This document shows positions 33,713 to 41,232 of a DNA stretch of 64,000 nt, in pieces. The translations under genes were made by a program, and so were the position numbers. Location: assembly GCF_900110255.1 (NCBI RefSeq), contig NZ_FODD01000022.1:1-64000 (forward strand). The letters run 5' to 3'. Below the pieces are notes generated by a model. The model was not told where the DNA came from and did not search any database. It worked only from the letters and a program-made list of their open reading frames with translations. The stretch's first letter is position 1. Each line of letters starts with the position of its first letter. The stretch is from Actinacidiphila rubida (GTDB lineage: Bacteria; Actinomycetota; Actinomycetes; Streptomycetales; Streptomycetaceae).

Positions 33713-34872
33713 CAGCGGGCCTCCTTCCGTGCCGCGTCGGCGCCGACCGCGTCGAACGCGTCCTGCAGCAGGGCGCTCTCGTCCGCGTCGGGCCCTTCGC
33801 CGCGCACATGGGCGACGAAGTCCTCGGCGATCTGCCGGTCGGTGCGGCCCCGCAGCCGTTCCGCGTAGGAGGCGAGCCGGTCCTCGTCGGTGCGCTCGGG
33901 CTCGAACGCGAGGCTGATCACGTGGGGGAACCGGGCGGCCAGTGCCGCCATCGGTTCGTGGGGGCGGGCGGGATCGGTGAGTGTCGCCTCGACCCAGGAG
34001 TCCGTGTGCCGCTCCAGCGCGGGGTCGGCCAGCAGGTCGGCGATCCGGCCGCGCAACCGGGCCAGCGGGCGCGGCACGGGCGTGTCGACGCGTTCGGCCT
34101 CGACGGCCCCGTCGGCGTCCAGGGTGACCAGCCACATGCTCTTGCGGTGGTGCTCCTCGGAGAAGGAGTACGCCAGCGGCGAGCCGGAGTAGCGGACGCG
34201 GTCGTCGACCGTCTGGCACCCGTGCAGGTGGCCGAGGGCGACGTAGTCGACGCCGTCGAAGAGTTCGGCGGGCACGGCGGCCACACCGCCCGCGGTGATG
34301 TCCCGCTCACTGTCGCAGGCGGCCCCGCCGGTGACGAAGGCGTGCGCCATCACGACACTCCGGGTCCCCGGGGGCCGGGCGGCCAGGTCGGCCCGCACCC
34401 GGTCCATGGCGGCGCCGAGCACCGCGGTGTGGTCGGCGCGCTCGGCGCCGAACTCCTCGCGGACCAGCACCGGTTCGAGGTAGGGGAGGCCATAGAGGGC
34501 GACGTCGCCGTGCGCGTCGGACAGCACGACGGGCCGGTGGCAGGTCGCCGGGTCGGTGCGCAGGTGGATGCCGGCCCGGTCGATGAGGCCGGCGCCGACG
34601 CCGAGCCGCCGCGCCGAGTCGTGGTTGCCGGAGATCATCACCGTGGGGACGCCGAGGTCGGCGAGCCGGTGCAGGGCGTCGTCGAACAGCTCGACCGCGG
34701 CGAGCGGGGGCACGGCCCGGTCGTAGACGTCCCCGGCCACGAGGACCGCGTCGACCGCCGTGGCGCGGACGGTGGCGACGAGGTGGTCGAGGAAGGCGCG
34801 CTGCGCGTCGAGCAGGCTCACCCGGTGGAAGGACCGCCCGAGGTGCCAGTCCGAGGTGTGCAGGAAGCGCAT
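33712..34872 (-). CDS. sbcD: Exonuclease subunit SbcD (Mre11-like nuclease)
   Basis: 386 aa. Calcineurin-like phosphoesterase with Mn-binding motifs HTSDWHLG (residues 5-12), VAGDVYD, SGNHDS and GHLHG. Capping domain at the C-terminus. Supplies the nuclease activity of the SbcCD complex. First gene of the sbcDC operon; its stop overlaps the sbcC ATG by one base. Diverges from the ArsR-SRPBCC gene. Confidence 0.95.
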   Translation of the reverse strand: MRFLHTSDWHLGRSFHRVSLLDAQRAFLDHLVATVRATAVDAVLVAGDVYDRAVPPLAAVELFDDALHRLADLGVPTVMISGNHDSARRLGVGAGLIDRAGIHLRTDPATCHRPVVLSDAHGDVALYGLPYLEPVLVREEFGAERADHTAVLGAAMDRVRADLAARPPGTRSVVMAHAFVTGGAACDSERDITAGGVAAVPAELFDGVDYVALGHLHGCQTVDDRVRYSGSPLAYSFSEEHHRKSMWLVTLDADGAVEAERVDTPVPRPLARLRGRIADLLADPALERHTDSWVEATLTDPARPHEPMAALAARFPHVISLAFEPERTDEDRLASYAERLRGRTDRQIAEDFVAHVRGEGPDADESALLQDAFDAVGADAARKEAR

Positions 34873-34965
34873 GATCCCCAGAGACTAGCGCCCCGTGGGG
34901 CCCAGCCGTGCGGGGACCCGGGAGAGTCACCCGGGAGTGGCCGCCGCGCCGCTGGAGCACGGCGT

Positions 34966-35002
34966 TTGACAATAGGCAGGTAAACGCCTGCATAATTGAA
35001 CC
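34966..35002 (+). promoter_or_regulatory. Promoter and candidate operator of the ArsR-SRPBCC gene
   Basis: -35 TTGACA (34966-34971), 19-bp spacer, -10 CATAAT (34991-34996) with an upstream TG, then six bases and GTG 35003: a leaderless arrangement. The inverted repeat GCAGG-TAAACG-CCTGC sits in the spacer, between near-symmetric CAAT/AATTG flanks, where ArsR dimers would repress. Confidence 0.65.
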
Positions 35003-35812
35003 GTGAGCCTCGAAGCGCGGGAGATGGACGCGGTGTTCAAGGCGCTGGCCGACCCCACCCGGCGGTTGCTGCTGGACCGGCTGCGCGAGCACAACGGGCA
35101 GACCCTGCGGGAGCTGTGCGACCGGCTCGGCATGGCCCGCCAGTCGGCCACCCAGCACCTCGACGTCCTCGCCGGCGCCAACCTGGTGACCGTCGTACGG
35201 CGCGGGCGCGAACGGCTCCACTACCTCAACCCGGTCCCGGTCCAGGAGATCGGCGAACGCTGGATCGCGGGGTTCGACCAGCCCCGCCTGCACCTGCTCA
35301 GTGCCATCAAGAACCAGGCGGAGGAGTACGCCATGACCGATGCGACCACGTCAGTGCCGGACTACGTCTACGTCACCTACATCCGCGCGAGCCCCGAACA
35401 GGTGTGGCAGGCCCTGACGGACGCCGACCTCACGGCCCGCTTCTGGGGGCACCGCAACCTCTCCGACTGGCAGCCCGGCTCACGCTGGGAGCACCACCGG
35501 GCCGACGACTCGGGCGTCGTCGACGGCATCGGCACGGTGCTCGCCGCCGAGCCCCCCACCCGCCTGTCCCTCACCTTCGAGGACCGGCCGGAGGCCGAGC
35601 TCCAGCGGGAGCCGTCGGTCGTCACGTTCCTCGTCGAGCCGTACCAGGACATCGTCCGGCTCACCGTCACCCACGAGAAGCTGCCCAACGTGGACATGTT
35701 CCACGGCATCTCGCAGGGCTGGCCCGCGGTGCTGGCCAACCTCAAGTCCCTGCTGGAGACGGGCGAGGTGCTGCCGCAGGCACCGTGGGAGATGTCGTCC
35801 GCGCACTCGTGA
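35003..35812 (+). CDS. ArsR-type regulator fused to SRPBCC domain
   Basis: 269 aa. Residues 1-90: ArsR winged HTH (MDAVFKALADPTRRLLLDRL, LGMARQSATQHLDVLAGANLV) with no obvious metal cysteines. Residues about 115-255: SRPBCC/AHSA1-like hydrophobic ligand domain (YVTYIRASPEQVWQALTDAD, ARFWGHRNLSDWQPGSRWEH, GWPAVLANLKSLLETG). In many genomes these are separate neighbouring genes; here they form one frame. Likely autoregulated from the operator-containing promoter. The ligand is unknown. A DinB-like gene follows 44 bp downstream. Confidence 0.88.
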   Translation: MSLEAREMDAVFKALADPTRRLLLDRLREHNGQTLRELCDRLGMARQSATQHLDVLAGANLVTVVRRGRERLHYLNPVPVQEIGERWIAGFDQPRLHLLSAIKNQAEEYAMTDATTSVPDYVYVTYIRASPEQVWQALTDADLTARFWGHRNLSDWQPGSRWEHHRADDSGVVDGIGTVLAAEPPTRLSLTFEDRPEAELQREPSVVTFLVEPYQDIVRLTVTHEKLPNVDMFHGISQGWPAVLANLKSLLETGEVLPQAPWEMSSAHS

Positions 35813-35856
35813 GCCGGGACCCGCGAACCCCGGGCACTCCGCACGAAAGGAAGCCG

Positions 35857-36366
35857 ATGATGGACACCGCACCGCTCGCGGGCGCGTACCGGACGCTGCT
35901 GGAGGCCGCCAGGGCGGTGGCCGCGGCCGGAGGGCCCGCTCCCGTCCCACCGGACGGCGAATGGGACGCCGACCGCATCCTGGCGCACGTCGCCGTCCTC
36001 ACCGCGATCACGCTCGAGACCGTCTCGACGGTCGCCTCGGGGGGCAACGCCGGCTACGACAACCGACGGGCGCTCGACGAGTGGAACCTCGGCCGGACGA
36101 TCGAACGGGCCGGTGGCGGCCCGGGACTCCGCGAGCGCCTCGGTCACCAGGCCGACGCCCTGTGCTCGCTCAGCCGCCCGCTCGCCGAGGCCGAACTGGA
36201 CACCCAGGTACCGACGTTGCTCCTCTCCCACGGCGCCCTGATACTCGACCGGCCGATGTCGCTGCGCGACCTCCTCACCGGCCTCGCCGGTGTCGAACTC
36301 CCCGGCCACACCGACCAGTTGCTTGCTCTCCTGCCGCGGAAGGCAGGCGCACGCGCGGCGGGGTGA
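35857..36366 (+). CDS. DinB-like / mycothiol-dependent maleylpyruvate-isomerase-type protein
   Basis: 169-aa helical protein; WDADRILAHVAVLTAI resembles the helix carrying a metal His in DinB/MDMPI four-helix bundles, and a later LSHGALILDRPMSLRDLL could supply another. ATG 35857 follows GAAAGGAAG. Cotranscribed with the ArsR-SRPBCC gene, so probably part of the same response. Family assignment is tentative. Confidence 0.6.
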   Translation: MMDTAPLAGAYRTLLEAARAVAAAGGPAPVPPDGEWDADRILAHVAVLTAITLETVSTVASGGNAGYDNRRALDEWNLGRTIERAGGGPGLRERLGHQADALCSLSRPLAEAELDTQVPTLLLSHGALILDRPMSLRDLLTGLAGVELPGHTDQLLALLPRKAGARAAG

Positions 36367-36382
36367 GCGCCCGGCCCGGCCG

Positions 36383-36396
36383 CGTCACCGGTGACG
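36383..36396. terminator. CGTCACCGGTGACG palindrome between convergent genes
   Basis: 14-bp perfect palindrome between the DinB-like and YigZ genes, both of which end here. Possible bidirectional terminator core. Confidence 0.35.
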
Positions 36397-36434
36397 GCGC
36401 GCGGCGTCGCGGCCTCACGGCGGGAGGGGCGGGC

Positions 36435-37076
36435 TCAGGAACCGGACGGCCGGACGTCGACGTAGGCGGTGCCCTCGACGACGCACCCGGCCGTCCCGGA
36501 CGTGCTGTCCGCGAGCCACGAGCGGAACGCGGGCACCTCGCTCTCGGGAACGCCCAGCCGCAGGGTGACCTCCGCGCCGTACGCGACGTCGCGGACGGTG
36601 TGGCCCGCCGCCCGCAGGTCGTTCTCCAGGCGCCCCGCCCGCTGGTGGTCCGCGGTCACGGTGACCAGCGCGAGGCGGCGCCGCTCGATGGTGCCGACCT
36701 CGTCGAGCGCCGCGGACACCGCGCCCCCGTACGCCCGGGCGAGGCCGCCCGCGCCGAGCTGGACACCCCCGTAGTAGCGGGTGACGACGGCGACCGTGTC
36801 CCGGACCTCGCGCCCGAGCAGCACCTGGAGCATGGGCGTGCCCGCGGTGCCGCCGGGCTCGCCGTCGTCGCTCGCGCGGTGCAGTCGGCCGTCCGGCCCG
36901 ATGACGTAGGCGAAGCAGTTGTGGCTGGCCGTCGCGTGCTCCTTGCGGACGGCGCGCACGAACTCCTGGGCCTCCTCCTCGCCCGCGGCGGGTGCCACCG
37001 CGCACAGGAAACGCGAGCGCTTGATCTCGCTCTCGTGGACGCCCGCGCGCGCCACCGTCAGATACCGGTCGACCAT
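36435..37076 (-). CDS. YigZ family protein (IMPACT-type UPF0029)
   Basis: 213 aa. N-terminal IMPACT domain with IKRSRFLCAV, ASHNCFAYVIG, DDGEPGGTAGTPML and VTRYYGGVQLGAGGL; C-terminal DUF1949 ferredoxin-like domain. Bacterial members may act on stalled ribosomes or nucleic acid, but the role is not settled. Single gene with ATG 37076. Confidence 0.9.
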   Translation of the reverse strand: MVDRYLTVARAGVHESEIKRSRFLCAVAPAAGEEEAQEFVRAVRKEHATASHNCFAYVIGPDGRLHRASDDGEPGGTAGTPMLQVLLGREVRDTVAVVTRYYGGVQLGAGGLARAYGGAVSAALDEVGTIERRRLALVTVTADHQRAGRLENDLRAAGHTVRDVAYGAEVTLRLGVPESEVPAFRSWLADSTSGTAGCVVEGTAYVDVRPSGS

Positions 37077-37195
37077 CCGTTCAGCCTAACGCCCGGGGAA
37101 TGGCCGGCCACCGGGCGGCGTTTTCGCAGGCAGGAGCAGTGAGCAAGGACGACGGCGCGGCCCGTGCGGGCCGCGGTACACGGCTGGAGGACGGC

Positions 37196-37666
37196 GTGGC
37201 GGACGTGAGCAGCAGTGGGGACGGCGCGGGCGGCACGGAGCACGAGGGCGTGCACGGCGCCGGCCATGAGCAGGACGTGGTGCGCAGGATCCTGACGGAG
37301 ACCGGCGACACCTGGGCGGTGGTGGGGCTGAGCGGGAACACGCGCCGGGCCGCGTACGGAGTCGCGGCCGTGCTCCAGCGCTACGGGAAGCGCGTCGTGC
37401 CGGTGCACCCCAAGGCCGAGACGGTGCACGGCGAGCAGGGCTACGCCTCGCTCGCCGACATCCCGTTCCCCGTCGACGTGGTGGACGTCTTCGTCAACTC
37501 CGACCTGGCCGGCGCTGTCGCGGACGAGGCCGTGGCGATCGGCGCGAAGGCCGTCTGGTTCCAGCTCGGCGTCGAGGACGAGGCCGCCTACGCGCGGACG
37601 CGGTCCGCCGGCCTGGACATGGTGATGGACCGCTGCCCGGCCATCGAGATACCCCTGCTCGGCTGA
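37196..37666 (+). CDS. CoA-binding (Rossmann-fold) protein
   Basis: About 156 aa. YccU-like CoA-binding domain: TWAVVGLSGNTRRAAYGVA, YGKRVVPVHPKAETVHGE, VDVFVNSDLAG, AKAVWFQLGV, MDRCPAIEIP. Small cytosolic proteins of unknown function. GTG 37196 is chosen because GGAGG at 37186-37190 lies 5 bp ahead; the open frame extends to 37100. The first 35 residues are Gly/Ser/His-rich and not family-like, so the start is uncertain. Confidence 0.8.
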   Translation: MADVSSSGDGAGGTEHEGVHGAGHEQDVVRRILTETGDTWAVVGLSGNTRRAAYGVAAVLQRYGKRVVPVHPKAETVHGEQGYASLADIPFPVDVVDVFVNSDLAGAVADEAVAIGAKAVWFQLGVEDEAAYARTRSAGLDMVMDRCPAIEIPLLG

Positions 37667-37676
37667 GGAGCCGCCG

Positions 37677-38207
37677 TCACGTGCCGAGGCCGTCGAGGAC
37701 CACGGCGCCGGGCAGTTCGGCGAGCGCCTTGCCGGGCACGATGAGCTTGCCGCGGCGGCGGCCGCTGCCGATGACCAGGTAGGGCGCGGCCGCCACGGCG
37801 GTGTCGACGAGCAGCGGCCACGCGGCGGGCAGCCCGACGGGGGTGATGCCGCCGTACGCCATGCCGGTCTCCCCCACCGCGGTGTCCATCGAGGCGAACG
37901 AGGCCTTGCGGGCGCCGAGGTGACGGCGCACGGCATTGTTGACGTCGACCCGCGTCGTGGAGAGGACCAGGCAGGCGGCGAGCGTGACGTCCTGGCCGCG
38001 CTTGCCGGCGACCACCACGCAGTTCGCGGACTGCTCCAGCAGTTCCTGGCCGTAGGCGACGACGAAGTCGGCGGTGTCGGCCTTGTCGGGGTCGGTGTCC
38101 ACGAAGACCATGTCGGCGGTCACCGCCGCGGCGACGGGCGGCGGGAGCAGCTCGCGGGCCTCGGTGGCGGGCCGGGCGTCCTCGAAGTGGCCGATGGGTG
38201 CGCGCAT
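37677..38207 (-). CDS. YbaK/EbsC-type aminoacyl-tRNA deacylase
   Basis: 176 aa. YbaK/ProX fold that hydrolyses mischarged tRNAs: QSANCVVVAGKRG, VDVNNAVRRHLGARKASFAS with the conserved catalytic-region Lys, ETGMAYGGITPVGLP with the G-x-x-P-x-G signature, and IGSGRRRGKL. Trans-editing of Cys- or Ala-tRNA(Pro) is the usual role. Convergent with the CoA-binding gene, 10 bp apart. Confidence 0.88.
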   Translation of the reverse strand: MRAPIGHFEDARPATEARELLPPPVAAAVTADMVFVDTDPDKADTADFVVAYGQELLEQSANCVVVAGKRGQDVTLAACLVLSTTRVDVNNAVRRHLGARKASFASMDTAVGETGMAYGGITPVGLPAAWPLLVDTAVAAAPYLVIGSGRRRGKLIVPGKALAELPGAVVLDGLGT

Positions 38208-38251
38208 GTCCGGAACCTAGCAAAGTCCGCGGGCGCGAAGACGGCCCGGGC

Positions 38252-39148
38252 TCAACCGCGGTCCTCCAGCGCCTCCTCGCGCGTGCCGGCGGGAGGCTCC
38301 TGCTGCGGTGCGGGCAGCATGCCGGGGCCGGGCTCGGGTGCGGGGCCCGCGTCCGCGGCGGGTGCGGCGCCCGCGAGCACCTCGCCGAGCCGCTCGCCGA
38401 ACTGCTCGTCCAACGCGGCGAGCGCGACGAGCTGTTCGGGGGTGACGTGCTCGGGAATGGGCATCGGCGCCGGGGTGCGCAGCGGCGGCTGCCAGCCGGT
38501 CTCCGGCTCCCACCGGCGGACGACGCGGGCCGGCGCACCGGCGACCACGGCGAAGTCGGGCACCTCGCCGCGGACCACCGCGCCCGCCGCCACCACCACG
38601 TTCCTGCCGAGCCGGGCGCCGGGCAGGATCACGCACCCGGAGCCGAGCCAGCTGCCGGAGCCGATCTCGACGGGGGCGGTGCGCGGCCACTGCTTGCCGA
38701 CGGGCTGGGCGGTGTCGTCGTAGGAGTGGTTGTCGCTGGTGACGTAGATGTACGGGCCGCAGTAGACGTCGTCGCCGAACACGACGGGCACGGAGGCCAC
38801 GACGTGGCTGCCTCGACCGAGCACCACACCGTTGCCGAGCCGCAGGATCGGTTCGGGTCCGAGGTCGAGCCCGGGCATCATCCCGGCGGTCAGGGTGACC
38901 TGCTCGCCGATGATGCAGTGGTCGCCGAGGTGGATCCAGGGCTCGCCGAAGACCGTGCCCTGAGGGAAGGCCAGCCGGGTCCCGTGTCCGATCGCGCCGA
39001 AGCGGTACGGGCCGGGGCGCGCCGCGGTGACCGCGCCGGCGTTCTGCAGCCGCCGCCAGCCGGCGTGCACGAGGCGTGAGGTCGCACGGCGGCGCCAGGC
39101 GGCCGCCTGGGCGAGCGTGGAAAAGAACACGTTCTCGTTCTCGGGCAC
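38252..39148 (-). CDS. Acyltransferase with left-handed beta-helix
   Basis: 298 aa. Hexapeptide repeats in the middle: LGDHCIIGEQVTL, LGNGVVLGRGSHVVASV, FGDDVYCGPYIYVTSDNHSY and PVEIGSGSWLGSGCVILPGA, then GAVVRGEVPDFAVVAGAPARVVR, as in CysE/LacA/WbbJ-type O-acetyltransferases. The last 70 residues are Pro/Ala-rich. GTG 39148 chosen because VPENENVFFSTLAQ starts the family-like part and a TATACG hexamer lies just upstream. Substrate unknown, perhaps a cell-surface glycan. Confidence 0.85.
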   Translation of the reverse strand: MPENENVFFSTLAQAAAWRRRATSRLVHAGWRRLQNAGAVTAARPGPYRFGAIGHGTRLAFPQGTVFGEPWIHLGDHCIIGEQVTLTAGMMPGLDLGPEPILRLGNGVVLGRGSHVVASVPVVFGDDVYCGPYIYVTSDNHSYDDTAQPVGKQWPRTAPVEIGSGSWLGSGCVILPGARLGRNVVVAAGAVVRGEVPDFAVVAGAPARVVRRWEPETGWQPPLRTPAPMPIPEHVTPEQLVALAALDEQFGERLGEVLAGAAPAADAGPAPEPGPGMLPAPQQEPPAGTREEALEDRG

Positions 39149-39153
39149 GAGGC

Positions 39154-39167
39154 CACCGTATACGGTG
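39154..39167. promoter_or_regulatory. CACCGTATACGGTG palindrome in divergent promoter
   Basis: Perfect 14-bp palindrome 6 bp before the acyltransferase GTG and about 100 bp before the carbonic-anhydrase-like gene. It overlaps a TATACG -10-like hexamer on the minus strand, so a bound protein would block that promoter. Confidence 0.5.
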
Positions 39168-39268
39168 CCGGGAGCGCGGCGGCCGCATCGCCGTGCCGGG
39201 CGCGGTGTGCCCTGCGGCACACCCCCGCCGGGCGGGACAGGACGAGACCTCGGGACAGGACGGTGGCC

Positions 39269-39889
39269 ATGACGGACGCGGCGGACCAGGCGGCGGAACC
39301 GGCTCCCGGGCAGGCGGGCAGCGTGGCGGCGCAGGGCCGCATCCCGGCCAGGACGACGCCGGGCAGCGCCCTGGTCGCGGCCGTCGCGAGCCGCACCCCC
39401 GCGATCGACCCGGCCGCCTTCACCGCGCCGACCTCCGTGGTCCTGGGCGACGTGACGCTCGCGGCGGGCGCGAGCGTCTGGTACCACGCGGTGCTGCGCG
39501 GGGACTGCGAGTCCCTCAGCATCGGCCCGGGCTCCAACATCCAGGACAACTGCACCGTGCACGCCGATCCCGGGTTCCCCGTGGTGGTCGGCGCGGGCGT
39601 GTCCGTCGGCCACAACGCGGTGCTGCACGGGTGCGTCGTCGAGGACGGCGTCCTGGTGGGCATGGGTGCGACGGTGCTCAACGGCGCCACGATCGGAGCC
39701 GGCTCCCTGGTGGCGGCGGCGGCACTGGTGCCGCAGGGCATGACGGTGCCGCCCGGATCGCTGGTGGCCGGGGTGCCGGCGAAGGTCCGCCGTCTGCTCA
39801 CCGACGAGGAGCGGGCCGGTGTCGCCCTCAACGCCGAGCACTACGTGGCGCTGGCCGCGGTGCATCGTGAGGCGCTGGGGCAGGACTGA
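39269..39889 (+). CDS. Gamma-carbonic-anhydrase-like hexapeptide protein
   Basis: 206 aa; CamH/YrdA-type left-handed beta-helix: VLGDVTLAAGASVWYHAVLRGD, IGPGSNIQDNCTVHADPG, VSVGHNAVLHGCVVEDGVLVGMGA. The three zinc-type histidines are present (CTVHAD, VGHNAVLHG). Predicted metal enzyme, possibly carbonic anhydrase. ATG 39269 preferred to GTG 39263 since GGGACAGGA ends at 39260. Divergent from the other hexapeptide-repeat gene. Confidence 0.88.
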   Translation: MTDAADQAAEPAPGQAGSVAAQGRIPARTTPGSALVAAVASRTPAIDPAAFTAPTSVVLGDVTLAAGASVWYHAVLRGDCESLSIGPGSNIQDNCTVHADPGFPVVVGAGVSVGHNAVLHGCVVEDGVLVGMGATVLNGATIGAGSLVAAAALVPQGMTVPPGSLVAGVPAKVRRLLTDEERAGVALNAEHYVALAAVHREALGQD

Positions 39890-39926
39890 CGGCGCGTGCG
39901 GCGCGTGCCACGCCCGGCGCGGGAGG

Positions 39927-40589
39927 TCACTCCCCGGCCGGCGCCGCCACGACTTCCTGCTCGGCGGCCGCGGCCGCTTCCAGTTCCGCGTGCGCCTTGG
40001 CCGCGCGCCGCTTCACGAACACCATGGTGCCGATGCCGAAGACGATCGCTATGGCCAGGCCGACGTAGCCGAAGCGCTTCAGCCACGGCTCGGCGACGAT
40101 GCCGACGTAGTAGATGATCGCGGTGATCCCGCCGGCCCAGACGACGCCGCCGAGCGCGTTGGCGATCAGGAACTTGTGGTACGGCATGCGCAGGACGCCG
40201 GCCAGCGGGCCGGCGAAGATCCGCAGCAGCGCGACGAACCGGCCGAAGAACACCGCCCACATGCCCCAGCGCTGGAACGACCGTTCGGCCACGCCGATCT
40301 GGGCGGGTGAGAAGTGCCGGGGGAATCTGCGGCCGAGCCGGTCCAGCAGCGGCTGTCCGCCGCGATGGCCGATGGAGTAGCCGATCGAGTCGCCGCCGAC
40401 GGCGCCGATGATGGCGGCGAGGCCCACCAGCCACGGGTTGACGTGGCCCTGCGAGGACAGCAGAGCCGCGGTCATCAGCACGATCTCACCGGGCAGCGGA
40501 ATGCCCAGGCTCTCGACGCCGACCACCAGGCCCACCATCAGGTAGACGGCGACCGGCGGGATGCCGTCGAGCCAGTCCTGGACGTGCAC
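39927..40589 (-). CDS. DedA family membrane protein
   Basis: 220 aa, several membrane segments. Signatures: VESLGIPLPGEIVLMTAALL (re-entrant region), GGDSIGYSIGHRGGQPLL, FGRFVALLRIFAGPLAGVLRMPYHKFL and GGVVWAGGI. DedA proteins recycle undecaprenyl phosphate or scramble lipids. GTG 40589 with GGGGAGGGG upstream. The C-terminal 30 residues are Ala/Glu-rich and cytoplasmic. Confidence 0.93.
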   Translation of the reverse strand: MHVQDWLDGIPPVAVYLMVGLVVGVESLGIPLPGEIVLMTAALLSSQGHVNPWLVGLAAIIGAVGGDSIGYSIGHRGGQPLLDRLGRRFPRHFSPAQIGVAERSFQRWGMWAVFFGRFVALLRIFAGPLAGVLRMPYHKFLIANALGGVVWAGGITAIIYYVGIVAEPWLKRFGYVGLAIAIVFGIGTMVFVKRRAAKAHAELEAAAAAEQEVVAAPAGE

Positions 40590-40661
40590 AGCCGGTCCCC
40601 TCCCCGCGACGACGATCAGGTGTGCGCCCCTCGCGCACCCCGTCGAAGCCTAACCGAAGCA

Positions 40662-40679
40662 CCGGACAAACCCGTCCGG
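40662..40679 (-). terminator. Hairpin after thioesterase gene
   Basis: CCGGAC/GTCCGG stem with a 6-nt loop, 29 bp past the thioesterase stop on the minus strand. It overlaps the promoter region of the DedA gene. Confidence 0.5.
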
Positions 40680-40707
40680 CCGGCACATCCCTCCGGCCGC
40701 CGTGACC

Positions 40708-41160
40708 TCAGCCGTTGGGGCGCAGCGTCCAGACGATCGTCATGTGCGAGGTCTCGGCACCGTCCTCGCGGCGCACGGAGACCTCCACCGGGAACTCGGG
40801 GCGCTGACCGGCGTCGAGCTCCGCGAGGACCTCCGCGACGGGCCGGGCCAGCTCCGCGGTGGCGGTGACCGGGCCCTTGGCGAGCTTGGTCCACGCCAGC
40901 TCGCACCGCACCGGCAGCGGGACCGCGCGGCCGAGCTGGTCGCCGAACGCGGCGAGGACGACGGCACCGCTGGCCGACTCGGCCAGCGTGAACATGGCGC
41001 CGGCGTGCGGACCGCCCACGTGGTTGCGGTACTCCGGCTGGTCGGGCAGCACGACCACGGCGCGCTCCGCGGTGGTCTCCGTGTACTGGAGGTTGAGGGT
41101 GCGGGCCATCGGCACGGTGGCCGCCATCATCTCGCCTACGGAGGGCATCGTCTCGGACAT
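40708..41160 (-). CDS. Hotdog-fold thioesterase (DUF4442/PaaI-like)
   Basis: 150 aa. Single hotdog domain with QPEYRNHVGGPHAGAMFTLAESASG, whose N-H-x-G and A-G-A-M segment match the PaaI/DUF4442 active-site helix. Likely hydrolyses an acyl-CoA; substrate unknown. On the minus strand TAACCT (41172-41167) is followed by exactly six bases and the ATG, indicating a leaderless mRNA. Divergent from the Pro-rich membrane protein gene. Confidence 0.85.
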   Translation of the reverse strand: MSETMPSVGEMMAATVPMARTLNLQYTETTAERAVVVLPDQPEYRNHVGGPHAGAMFTLAESASGAVVLAAFGDQLGRAVPLPVRCELAWTKLAKGPVTATAELARPVAEVLAELDAGQRPEFPVEVSVRREDGAETSHMTIVWTLRPNG

Positions 41161-41232
41161 GCCTGGAGGTTACCAGCCAGTAGCTGAATCCGGCATGGAA
41201 CCGCGGCCCCCGCTCCCCTAGTGTTTCCAGCC

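Noticed and set aside
28289-33868. 1859-codon plus-strand open frame opposite the flavin oxidase and sbcC
   Set aside because: Arises from GC-rich codon bias on the other strand; passes through two real genes and has no family signature.
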